A stretch of DNA of 16,059 bases, taken from Hyphomicrobiales bacterium. Lineage in GTDB: Bacteria > Pseudomonadota > Alphaproteobacteria > Rhizobiales > Xanthobacteraceae. The stretch lies in the NCBI GenBank assembly GCA_003164375.1, contig PLTE01000049.1, forward strand, positions 1-16,059. Direction: 5' to 3'. A model generated the notes under the pieces. That model made no database searches and had not been told where the DNA came from. It was given only the letters and a program-made list of their open reading frames with translations. A program made the position numbers and the translations under genes. Every line of letters begins with the position of its first letter. Position 1 is the stretch's first letter. This document shows, in pieces, positions 5,543 to 12,311 of the stretch.

Positions 5543-6520
5543 TCACTCCGCGGTAATATTCAGCGCTTTTACCAACCGCGCATATTTCTCGGAATCCGAG
5601 CGTGCCAGCGTGCCGAGCTCGTCCGGCGTGCCGCCTGCGGCTTCTAGCGAAGCCTTGGTGAAATTTTCGCGCAGCGTCCCGTCGCCCAGCGCCGTGCCGG
5701 CCGCACTATTGAGCGCCTTGATCACCACGGGAGGCGTAGCCGCCGGCGCGAACACAGCGAACCAGGATTCCAGAACCATGTCCTTGTAGCCGGCCTCGAC
5801 CAAGGTCGGTACGTCGGCAAGAGCCGTAGCGCGCGTTTCGCCGGTCTGTGCGATAAGGACGATCGTTCCGGCGCGCGCGTGCGGTATCAGCGCGGCCGGT
5901 CCGAGAATGCCGAACTTCACATGACCAGCGAGCAAATCGGCGACCGCCTGTCCCGCGCCGCGATACGGCACGTGGTCGAGCCTGATGCCGGCTTCCTTCG
6001 CGAACCAGGCGCCGAGCACATGCTGGTTGGAGCCGACGCCGGAGGAGGCAAAGCCGAGCCCGGGATTTTCTTTTGCATAAGCGACCAGCTCCGCGACCGA
6101 CTTGACGCCGAGTGACGGATGCACCGCAAAGGCGATCGGCTGCTGGGTAATGAGAATGACCGGCAGCATGTCCTCGGTGTAGTCGTAAGGCAGATGCAGG
6201 ATATGCGGCGCGATCGCCGCATTGTCGTTGGCGAAGAGAAAAGTGTAGCCGTCGGGCACGGCCCGCATCGCCAGATCCATGCCGATGGTGCCGCCGGCGC
6301 CGGTGTGGTTCTCGACAAAGACCTGCTGGCCTAGATCGCGCGACAGCACCGCAGCGCATTGCCGGGCGGCAAAATCGAGCGCGCCGCCGGCCGCCAGCGG
6401 CACGATGAAACGGACCGGCCGGGTCGGCCATGGCGCCTGCGCCAAGGCCTTCGGAATCCAAGAAGCGAGCGCGAACCCGCCCGCGCTCTTGAGCAAGCCG
6501 CGGCGTGCGATCATGCGCAT
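5543..6520 (-). CDS. Bug/TctC-family periplasmic solute-binding protein (second)
   Basis: This 325-residue protein is a second TctC/Bug receptor. It has a clear twin-arginine signal (ARRGLLKSAGG at about 5-15, hydrophobic core, cleavage after ALA near residue 27). The family landmarks follow in order: VRFIVPLAAGGALD, VENHTGAGGTIG, the PDGYTFLF segment, HVPYRGAGQA, and DVPTLVEAGY with WFAVFAPA. Its length is normal. The frame is open further upstream to 6856, but the ATG at 6520 is chosen because it begins the export signal and has AGGAAA about six to eight bases before it; the extra upstream residues look non-coding. It is divergent from the DUF1345 gene, with a 98-base shared upstream region. 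No TctA or TctB gene is nearby, so it is another orphan receptor of unknown ligand. Confidence 0.92.
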   Translation of the reverse strand: MRMIARRGLLKSAGGFALASWIPKALAQAPWPTRPVRFIVPLAAGGALDFAARQCAAVLSRDLGQQVFVENHTGAGGTIGMDLAMRAVPDGYTFLFANDNAAIAPHILHLPYDYTEDMLPVILITQQPIAFAVHPSLGVKSVAELVAYAKENPGLGFASSGVGSNQHVLGAWFAKEAGIRLDHVPYRGAGQAVADLLAGHVKFGILGPAALIPHARAGTIVLIAQTGETRATALADVPTLVEAGYKDMVLESWFAVFAPAATPPVVIKALNSAAGTALGDGTLRENFTKASLEAAGGTPDELGTLARSDSEKYARLVKALNITAE

Positions 6521-6602
6521 AAGCGTTTCCTTCCCTGGCGGCAGCGGCGTTTCATGATATTGACCAGAAGTCTTACTACAAACCGCCCGCAAACCGCATA
6601 TC

Positions 6603-6610
6603 GGAGGTGA
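6603..6610 (+). promoter_or_regulatory. Strong ribosome binding site deciding the DUF1345 start
   Basis: GGAGGTGA at 6603-6610 is a full match to the 16S rRNA tail. It overlaps a GTG at 6607 that could otherwise serve as start, and stands eight bases before the ATG at 6619, which is therefore the start. Confidence 0.75.
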
Positions 6611-6618
6611 ACGCGGCG

Positions 6619-7299
6619 ATGCATCCAAAAGGCCATTGGTACAGCCCGAAGTCGATCGCGCACTCGATTGCCATTCGGCCGCGCCTGTACTGCGCGGCGC
6701 TGGTGGGAATCGCAGCGCTAGTCTTGCTGCCGCGAGACTGGCCAGCGAGCGCCCGGGAGGCAGGGGCTTGGGACTTGAGCGCGGCGATCTACCTGATCTT
6801 TGCGCTCCACTTGATGCTGACATGCAAGGCTGACCACATCCGCGCCAGCGCCGCACGCGAAGACAATAGCTGGATGGTGATCCTGGTCATTATCCTGCTC
6901 GCGATCGCGGCAAGTTTTGTCGCCATCGTCGGACTGTTGGCCGCGTCCAAGGAGGCGCCGTACCGGACACTCAATTTAGGGCTGGCTGCGGCCACGCTGC
7001 TGTTGTCGTGGACGTTGACCCAGGTGATCTTCACGCTGCACTACGCCCACGAATATTATCGCCCGGGCGGTGGCGCGAATGCCTTTGCCGAAGGGCTCGA
7101 TTTCCGCGGCGATAAAAACCCGGACTACTGGGATTTCTTCTATTTCGCGACCTCGTTCGGGGCCGCATCGCAGACTTCCGATGTTTCGATCCTGACCAAG
7201 CCGCTGCGCCGACTGGCAACGCTGCATGCCATCATCTCGTTCATCTTCAATACGGCGGTGCTGGCGCTGACCATCAATCTCGCGGCCTCGCTGATCTGA
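6619..7299 (+). CDS. DUF1345 inner-membrane protein
   Basis: The 226-residue product has five hydrophobic segments (about 22-38, 51-69, 86-108, 119-141 and 203-224). The DUF1345 landmarks are present: HYAHEYY just after the fourth helix and the DFFYFATSFGAASQTSD motif at 172-188 before the last helix. That re-entrant-looking motif is loosely reminiscent of the pore segment of two-helix ion channels, but transport activity is not established for the family as far as I know. The ATG at 6619 is preceded by a perfect GGAGGTGA at eight bases. It is divergently transcribed from the Bug gene and ends 20 bases from the convergent ribbon-helix-helix gene. Membrane location is certain from the sequence; function is unknown. 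Confidence 0.88.
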   Translation: MHPKGHWYSPKSIAHSIAIRPRLYCAALVGIAALVLLPRDWPASAREAGAWDLSAAIYLIFALHLMLTCKADHIRASAAREDNSWMVILVIILLAIAASFVAIVGLLAASKEAPYRTLNLGLAAATLLLSWTLTQVIFTLHYAHEYYRPGGGANAFAEGLDFRGDKNPDYWDFFYFATSFGAASQTSDVSILTKPLRRLATLHAIISFIFNTAVLALTINLAASLI

Positions 7300-7319
7300 G
7301 CGCGCAGAACTGCCGCTGC

Positions 7320-7634
7320 TCATTTCCGTCGCATGTCGCGAAACTCTTTCGGACCGCGGATCAGCGTTCTCTTGCGCTGCTGTTGTTCCTCAGGCGGCAC
7401 AGTCTTGTCGCCAATATCGTCGATGGTGCGAGCTGCCATTTCGGCGGCCTTGGGCGAACCGTTGGCGGGCGAGCGTGTCGAAGACCGCGCGCTCGCCAAA
7501 CCGCGCTTCTTGCAGTAGTCGGTCAAGAGCTTCTCGATCAGGCCGTTGAGCGAGCGATGGTCTTCCGCGGCGACCTTCTCTGCCGCAGCCTTGAGCGACG
7601 GTTCGACCAGGAGATTGATGGTGGCAGTCTTCAT
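7320..7634 (-). CDS. Ribbon-helix-helix DNA-binding protein (antitoxin-like)
   Basis: The 104-residue protein begins with a ribbon-helix-helix domain: strand TINLLVEP (5-12), then helix A about 13-24 and helix B about 28-43. This is the layout of Arc/CopG/ParD-type repressors, which dimerise through the strand and insert it in the major groove. The middle (about 48-80) is Ser/Ala/Pro-rich and disordered-looking, and the tail is strongly basic (RKRTLIRG, then RDMRRK). Its ATG at 7634 overlaps the stop of the upstream 54-residue gene by four bases with no good ribosome binding site, so translation is probably coupled. It could be an antitoxin or an autoregulator of this pair; no recognisable toxin adjoins it. 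It converges with the DUF1345 gene. Confidence 0.75.
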   Translation of the reverse strand: MKTATINLLVEPSLKAAAEKVAAEDHRSLNGLIEKLLTDYCKKRGLASARSSTRSPANGSPKAAEMAARTIDDIGDKTVPPEEQQQRKRTLIRGPKEFRDMRRK

Positions 7635-7795
7635 ACGTTTTTCGGCTGCGCGGCAAGCTTCGCGCGGCCGAGTGGGGAACGCTTCTGCCGCAACGCCAGC
7701 CGGGATTCCACGACGCTGAGCCAGCGCATCCGCAGCGCAATCATGCGATCGACAATCTCGTCAATTTGTTCGGTCGTGTATTTTGGCGGCTTCAT
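7631..7795 (-). CDS. 54-residue basic helical protein, first gene of an overlapping pair
   Basis: This short gene encodes 54 residues: a polar start (MKPPKYTTEQID), a predicted amphipathic helix (about 8-38, with IVDRMIALRMRWL), and a basic tail (KRSPLGRAK). Its stop codon TGA shares the sequence ATGA with the start of the ribbon-helix-helix gene, which strongly suggests both are translated from one message. GGGTG lies five bases before the ATG at 7795. An in-frame ATG at 7810 would add five residues but has a poorer binding site. No family is recognised. It could be the partner bound by the ribbon-helix-helix protein or a co-regulator; a toxin role is only one possibility. Confidence 0.6.
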   Translation of the reverse strand: MKPPKYTTEQIDEIVDRMIALRMRWLSVVESRLALRQKRSPLGRAKLAAQPKNV

Positions 7796-7840
7796 TTCTT
7801 CACCCAACATTTCTTAGCCCGACGAATAACGGCGCGCGCC

Positions 7841-7872
7841 ACCATGGTCACTCAACACCATGGCCACTCAAT
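7841..7872. repeat. 16-bp tandem duplication
   Basis: ACCATGGTCACTCAAC (7841-7856) is followed directly by ACCATGGCCACTCAAT (7857-7872), with 14 of 16 positions identical. It lies upstream of the 54-residue gene, next to the perfect palindrome GGCGCGCGCC (7831-7840). It may be a paired protein-binding site for autoregulation by the ribbon-helix-helix protein, or a simple slippage duplication. Confidence 0.55.
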
Positions 7873-7893
7873 ACGATCCGTTTTGCGCTACAG

Positions 7894-8004
7894 TCAGAAC
7901 ACAAAAGCGGCAAAGCCCACGACAAGCAAAACGCCGGCCGCAATGACCAGAATCTCGATGGGATCGACATATGGAGCGTGGCGCGGGATGATGTGCATCG
8001 ACAT
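7894..8004 (-). CDS. 36-residue single-span membrane protein
   Basis: A very short reading frame encodes 36 residues: a polar and histidine-containing start (MSMHIIPRHAPYVDP), then one uninterrupted hydrophobic span (about 17-36) that ends at the stop codon, so the C-terminus is buried or only just emerges. GTGAGGG precedes the ATG at 8004 by few bases and lies at a better distance from the in-frame ATG two codons later. It is 77 bases downstream of the large dehydrogenase gene on the same strand and could be on its transcript. The hydrophobic span with a ribosome binding site argues for a real small membrane protein, but at this length chance cannot be excluded. Confidence 0.5.
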   Translation of the reverse strand: MSMHIIPRHAPYVDPIEILVIAAGVLLVVGFAAFVF

Positions 8005-8081
8005 ACCCTCACGCTGCATCAACTCGCCATCCGTTGGATGGTTCCCCGCTGGGAGCACGCCCGCCTCGACCTAAGCGCTGC

Positions 8082-10493
8082 TTACGCCACTCCGAAATGC
8101 CGGATCGGCCGCCCCGGCGCTATGGTTTGGGCTGCGGCGATAATGGCGTCGGCGTCGATGCCGTAATGACGGTAGAGCTCGGCGACCGAGCCGGTCTGGC
8201 CGAAATGCTCGACCCCGAGCGGCCGCACGCGATGGCCGTGGACGCCGCCGAGCCAGGCAAGCGTTGCCGGATGGCCGTCGAGCACCGAGACGATGCCGCA
8301 ATGGCGCGGCACGTCGGCCAATAACCGATCGATATGGCACCGGGCATGCACCAGACCGCGCTCGCGCGCCCGGCATGCGGCGGTCCAGCCGGCATTGAGG
8401 CGGTCGGCGGAGGTCACGGCCAGAAGGCCTACATCACGGCGGTCTTCCGACATCAAGCCTGTCGCATTGATCGCTTCGGGCGCGACCGCGCCGGTGTAAG
8501 CCACCACCACCTGGCAATTCGGTCCCGGCTCGCGCAGCCAATAGGCGCCGTCGACGATCGCCTGGCGCAGCTCCGCCGTCATGTCGCGCTTGATCTGCTC
8601 GATCGGCCGGGTCGAAAGCCGCAAATAGACCGAGCCGCCGGTCTCGTCGCGCAGCCAGTTGCGCTCGGACGCTTCCCCCGCACCGTCGCGTTGGATGTAA
8701 TCCAGCGCGAAGCCGAGAATAACCGCGAGCTCGTCGACGAAGGCCGGCTCGAAGGCGGCAAGTCCGTCCTGCGCCATGCCGATCAAGGGTTCTGAGATCG
8801 ATTGATGCGCGCCGCCTTCCGGCGCCAGCGTAATCCCCGACGGCGTCGCCACCAAAATGAATCGCGCGTCCTGATAGCAGGCATAGCTCAGAGCATCGAG
8901 GCCGCGCGCGATGAACGGGTCATAGAGCGTGCCGATCGGAAGGAGCCGCTCGCCGTTGATGGCATGCGACAGGCCAAGCGCGGAGAGCGCGATAAACAGA
9001 TTCATCTCGGCGATGCCGAGTTCGAGATGCTGACCTTTGGGCGAGAACTCCCAATTGAAGGTCGACGGGATGCGCTCGCTCTTGAAGGTGTCAGCCAAGG
9101 TTTCGCGCGCGAACAGCCCGCGGCGATTGACCCAGGGCCCGAGGCTGGTTGAAACCGTCACATCCGGGGAGGTCGTGACAATGCGCGCCGCAAGCGCGCT
9201 CGTGCCGCGCGCCAGCTCATTGAGTAGCGCGCCAAAGCCGAGCTGGGTCGACATTTGCGGTTGGATGGTAACCGGCAGCTGTTCCGGCACGGCGATGCGG
9301 GCGGCTTGGAGGCGGCGTTCGCCGCCGCGCGCGAACGGCACGCGATCGAGGAAGGCTTGGATGTCGGATGCGGACTGACGCAGTCCCTCCAACAGATCCC
9401 ATTCCCGACCGGGGCGAATATTCATCGCGCCGCGAAACGTCTCCATCTGCGCGGGCGTCATCAGGCTGGCGTGGTTGTCCTTGTGGCCGGCCAACGGCAG
9501 GCCGAAGCCTTTGATCGTATAGGCGATGAAGCAGACCGGCCGGTCATGATCGATGGCGTCGAAGGCGTCGATGATGGCGCCCAAGTCGTGGCCGCCGAGA
9601 TTGTTCATCAGCCGCGCCAGCTCGTCGTCGCTGCGGCTCTCGATCAATCGCGTCACCGCGCCCTGGTCGCCGATTTCATCCAATAAGCGCTTGCGCCAGG
9701 CGGCGCCGCCTTGAAACACCAGCGCCGAATAAAGCTGGTTCGGGCAGCGGTCGATCCATTGCCGCAACAACTCGCCGCCGGCTTCGGCAAAGGCCGCCTG
9801 CTGCAACGCGCCGTATTTGAGAACAACGACGTCCCAGCCGAAATTGCGGAACAGGTTTTCATAGCGCTGCCACAAGCCTTCGCGCACCACGGCATCGAGG
9901 CTTTGCCGGTTATAGTCGACGATCCACCAGCAATTGCGCAGGCCCTGCTTCCAGCCTTCGAGAATGGCCTCGAAGATATTGCCCTCGTCGAGCTCCGCGT
10001 CGCCCAGAAGCGCGATCATGCGGCCTTCCGGCCGCGGCCCTCCATTAATTTCTTGGCCCCAGCCGTGGGCGCGCACGTAGTCCTGCGCCAGCGAAGAAAA
10101 TAAAGTTTGGGCGACGCCCAGGCCGACCGAGCCGGTCGAGAAATCGACGTCGTCGGCGTCCTTGGTGCGCGATGGATAAGATTGCGCGCCCTTATAGCCG
10201 CGGAACGCTTCGAGTTTTTCGCGGGTCTGGCGGCCGAGCAGATACTGGATTGCGTGAAAGTTCGGCGCCGCGTGTGGCTTGACCGCGACGCGATCCTGCG
10301 GACGCAGCGTGTGGAAATAAAGCGCGGTCATGATGGTGGCGAGCGAAGCCGACGACGCCTGATGCCCGCCGACTTTCACGCCGTCGCTATTATCGCGCAG
10401 GTGATTGGCGTGATGGATGGTCCAGGTCGCAAGCCACAGCACCTTGCGCTCGAGCTCGGTGAGGATGGCTAAATCGCGCGGGTTTGTCGTCAT
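8082..10493 (-). CDS. Homodimeric pyruvate dehydrogenase E1-like (AceE/MdeB-like) ThDP enzyme
   Basis: The 803-residue protein has the full layout of homodimeric 2-oxoacid dehydrogenase E1 enzymes. The N-terminal thiamine-diphosphate domain has GGHQASS with His44, and the cofactor motif GDAELDEGN (164-172) with its Asn in DYNRQSLD about 30 residues later. A middle pyrimidine domain follows (about 430-650), and a transketolase C-terminal domain has DGHPATLAWLG and GVEHFGQTG. The reaction would be decarboxylation of a 2-oxoacid such as pyruvate or 2-oxobutyrate and transfer of the acyl group to lipoyl-E2. Relative to E. coli AceE (about 887 residues) it lacks roughly the first 75 residues, which hold the E2-binding segment. 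No E2 or E3 gene is nearby. The ATG at 10493 lacks a strong ribosome binding site and lies 53 bases after the preceding gene. Substrate and partner are uncertain. Confidence 0.85.
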   Translation of the reverse strand: MTTNPRDLAILTELERKVLWLATWTIHHANHLRDNSDGVKVGGHQASSASLATIMTALYFHTLRPQDRVAVKPHAAPNFHAIQYLLGRQTREKLEAFRGYKGAQSYPSRTKDADDVDFSTGSVGLGVAQTLFSSLAQDYVRAHGWGQEINGGPRPEGRMIALLGDAELDEGNIFEAILEGWKQGLRNCWWIVDYNRQSLDAVVREGLWQRYENLFRNFGWDVVVLKYGALQQAAFAEAGGELLRQWIDRCPNQLYSALVFQGGAAWRKRLLDEIGDQGAVTRLIESRSDDELARLMNNLGGHDLGAIIDAFDAIDHDRPVCFIAYTIKGFGLPLAGHKDNHASLMTPAQMETFRGAMNIRPGREWDLLEGLRQSASDIQAFLDRVPFARGGERRLQAARIAVPEQLPVTIQPQMSTQLGFGALLNELARGTSALAARIVTTSPDVTVSTSLGPWVNRRGLFARETLADTFKSERIPSTFNWEFSPKGQHLELGIAEMNLFIALSALGLSHAINGERLLPIGTLYDPFIARGLDALSYACYQDARFILVATPSGITLAPEGGAHQSISEPLIGMAQDGLAAFEPAFVDELAVILGFALDYIQRDGAGEASERNWLRDETGGSVYLRLSTRPIEQIKRDMTAELRQAIVDGAYWLREPGPNCQVVVAYTGAVAPEAINATGLMSEDRRDVGLLAVTSADRLNAGWTAACRARERGLVHARCHIDRLLADVPRHCGIVSVLDGHPATLAWLGGVHGHRVRPLGVEHFGQTGSVAELYRHYGIDADAIIAAAQTIAPGRPIRHFGVA

Positions 10494-10546
10494 TGTCTTG
10501 GCCGCTCAGGAAAACACTGGATAGCCGGCAGGCATCATAGCCGGGT

Positions 10547-11203
10547 TCAATCCAAAATGGTGATGAACAGATCGCCGAAGCTGGTGAGGCTGTCCGCTCT
10601 GCTCCACACGCCGAAGCGGCCGGGCACAGCGATGCCGCTGTCGCGCGCTTCGAACAGGGCTTTGCCGTCGAGCGAGACGGCAAAGTTTTCGTCGACGGCC
10701 CTGATCGTAAGGATATGCGCGCGCCCCGCCGCCAGTGCCGCGGGGCGGCCGGAGATTTCGCGGCGCTCGCCGTTGACGATGCGGACGAAATGCACGCCGC
10801 CGGCAAGCGCATCGGCCTCGACGACATAAAAATCCTGCGGATCGGCAAAGCGCAGCACGATCCCGGCGGCACGCGCCACGCGGCCCTCATGCGCCACGAA
10901 CGACAGTTCGACCTCGGCGTTCTTCGCCACTGGGAGGTCGGCGATGCAGAGCGGAAAGCGGTTCGGATCCGCTTCGCGAGTGACCTCCACCAAGGCCTTA
11001 CCGTCGAGCAGCAAACGCTCGACGCGCACTTGCCACGCCGAGGGGCCGCCAAATCCGCTGATTGCGGGCGTGCAGCCGTCGGCCTCCGAGCCCTCCTCGA
11101 CCAGCGGCGAGGCCAATACCTTATGCAGCGTTTCAGCCGCCGCGGGGACGATGATGTCGCCGGAAGAGATCCACGCCGTCAGCGCCAGCAACACCGCGAA
11201 CAA
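10547..11203 (-). CDS. Exported concanavalin A-like (LamG/DUF1080-type) domain protein
   Basis: The 218-residue protein begins with a hydrophobic export-signal-like segment (about 2-22, ending PAAAE), so it is probably periplasmic or outer-surface. The rest is beta-rich and reads like a concanavalin A-like jelly roll of the LamG/3-keto-disaccharide hydrolase type. Recognisable pieces are GIVLRFADPQDFYVVEAD (about 112-129), GVHFVRIVNGER, VDENFAVSLDGKALFEA and GRFGVWSRADSLTSFGDLFI at the end. Such domains bind or cleave glycans, but no catalytic residues can be assigned. Translation probably starts at TTG 11203: AGGAG (11210-11214) immediately follows the thiL stop and is six bases before it. 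Two cysteines in the mature part could form one disulfide. It is in the same transcript direction as thiL, 11 bases away. Confidence 0.65.
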   Translation of the reverse strand: MFAVLLALTAWISSGDIIVPAAAETLHKVLASPLVEEGSEADGCTPAISGFGGPSAWQVRVERLLLDGKALVEVTREADPNRFPLCIADLPVAKNAEVELSFVAHEGRVARAAGIVLRFADPQDFYVVEADALAGGVHFVRIVNGERREISGRPAALAAGRAHILTIRAVDENFAVSLDGKALFEARDSGIAVPGRFGVWSRADSLTSFGDLFITILD

Positions 11204-11214
11204 CGGCTGCTCCT

Positions 11215-12213
11215 CTAGAAATGGCTGAACGAGGGTCGGTCGAAAGTCAGCATCTTGCCGCCATCAACAAAACGGGCGCCCTGCCCGGCCGTCACACGGC
11301 CGATCTCGGTCACCGCAACGCCGGCCTCGCTTGCCGCCGTGCGCAATGCATCGACTTTGTCCGGGCCGAGCGTCAGGACGATCTCATAATCGTCGCCGCC
11401 GGTCAGCACGGTTTCGAGCCGCGCCGGCTCGGCTATAAGCACCGTTCGGGCTGCGTCCGAAAGCGGCACCCGCCTCACGTCGATTTCCGCAGCGACGCCG
11501 GAGACGCGGCACAGCTTCGAGAAGTCGCCGACAAACCCGTCGGAAATGTCCATCGCCGCCGATGCGTGACGGCGCACCGCCTCGGCGAGCGCATTGCGCG
11601 GCTGCGGCAAGAGATAGCGCTGGGTCAGCTGCGCCGTCAGCGCGTCCGGCAACCGCCAATGCGCGGCAAGGTCGTGGTCCCGCCGCAGCATCACGCCGAG
11701 CGCTGCGTCGCCGATAGTGCCGGTCACCACGACACTGTCGCCGGCACGCGCCGTGGAGCGCCGCACCATCTCGCCATGGGGCAGCGTGCCGAACGCCGCG
11801 ATCGAAACCGATATCGGTCCCGGCGTGCGGTCGGTGTCGCCGCCGAGGAGCGGACAGCCGTAGTGCTCAGCGTCTTCACCAAGGCCCGCAACGAAGGCGC
11901 CGATCCATGCTTCATCGATCGCGGCGGGCAAGGCGACCGACATCAAATACCCGATCGGCTTTGCGCCCTTGGCGGCAAGATCGGAAAGATTCATCCGCAA
12001 AACCTTACGGCTGATGTATTCGGGCGGATCATCGGGAAAAAAATGCACGCCGGCGATGACGCCGTCGGTGGTCAGAACGAGATCGCAGCCGGGCGGCGGC
12101 GTCACTACGGCCGCGTCGTCGCTCAGTCCGAACGCGCCGGGCGAGGTGGCGAGCGGACGGAAGTAACGCGCGATCAGCCGCTCTTCGGCCGATGTCTCCT
12201 CGCTCCCGGCCAT
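11215..12213 (-). CDS. thiL: Thiamine-monophosphate kinase
   Basis: ThiL phosphorylates thiamine monophosphate with ATP to give thiamine diphosphate, the last step of cofactor synthesis, in the cytoplasm. The 332-residue protein has the family landmarks in order: LSDDAAVV with Asp32-Asp33, LTTDGVIAGVHF (Asp50, His57), the MNLSDLAAKGA segment (74-84), LLGGDTDRT (about 122-130), the MDISDGF motif (about 217-223) and TGGDDYEI near residue 270. All metal- and phosphate-binding Asp residues are present, so it should be active. The ATG at 12213 has a full AGGAGGTGA binding site seven bases upstream, just after a strong hairpin in the nusB-thiL gap. It sits at the end of the riboflavin genes, a common alphaproteobacterial arrangement. 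Confidence 0.96.
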   Translation of the reverse strand: MAGSEETSAEERLIARYFRPLATSPGAFGLSDDAAVVTPPPGCDLVLTTDGVIAGVHFFPDDPPEYISRKVLRMNLSDLAAKGAKPIGYLMSVALPAAIDEAWIGAFVAGLGEDAEHYGCPLLGGDTDRTPGPISVSIAAFGTLPHGEMVRRSTARAGDSVVVTGTIGDAALGVMLRRDHDLAAHWRLPDALTAQLTQRYLLPQPRNALAEAVRRHASAAMDISDGFVGDFSKLCRVSGVAAEIDVRRVPLSDAARTVLIAEPARLETVLTGGDDYEIVLTLGPDKVDALRTAASEAGVAVTEIGRVTAGQGARFVDGGKMLTFDRPSFSHF

Positions 12214-12227
12214 CGCGTCACCTCCTA

Positions 12228-12251
12228 GTGCCTTCTGTTATCAGAAGGCAC
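12228..12251 (-). promoter_or_regulatory. Perfect hairpin directly upstream of the thiL ribosome binding site
   Basis: GTGCCTTCTG (12228-12237) and CAGAAGGCAC (12242-12251) form a perfect 10-bp stem with a 4-base loop. On the minus-strand message the hairpin ends one base before AGGAGGTGA of thiL. There is no U-run, so it is not a terminator. Position suggests an effect on thiL translation or on transcript stability after processing; it is not a TPP riboswitch. Confidence 0.5.
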
Positions 12252-12265
12252 CAGCATTTTAGTTG

Positions 12266-12310
12266 GCATGATCTTCTCGGAAAACCGGCTTCCGCTTTTC
12301 CGGATCATGC
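12266..12310. repeat. Rhizobiales-type palindromic intergenic repeat
   Basis: The ends GCATGATC (12266-12273) and GATCATGC (12303-12310) are perfect complements, and the interior continues as an imperfect palindrome (CGGAAAACCGG facing CCGCTTTTCCGG). I recognise the GCATGATC...GGAAAA...TTTTCCGGATCATGC layout from many intergenic regions of Bradyrhizobium and relatives, where it occurs in large numbers. It ends one base before the nusB stop. Confidence 0.65.
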
Positions 12311-12311
12311 G

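Noticed and set aside
6521..6856. N-terminal extension of the second Bug protein.
   Set aside because: The frame is open, but the added residues are Arg/Ser/Pro-rich antisense-type sequence overlapping the DUF1345 gene, and the export signal and ribosome binding site point to the ATG at 6520.
8027..8041. CCATCC-GTT-GGATGG hairpin after the dehydrogenase gene as an intrinsic terminator.
   Set aside because: The stem is short and no T-run follows on the minus strand; it may be chance.
11221..12228. Long plus-strand open frame of 335 residues opposite thiL.
   Set aside because: It is the antisense shadow of a high-GC gene; the composition is Arg/Gly/His-rich and no family resembles it, while thiL on the other strand has all motifs.
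12214..12311. TPP or FMN riboswitch before thiL or the rib genes.
   Set aside because: The gap shows only simple palindromes, and no thi-box or RFN-element conserved pieces are visible; the rib genes are too tightly packed to hold one.
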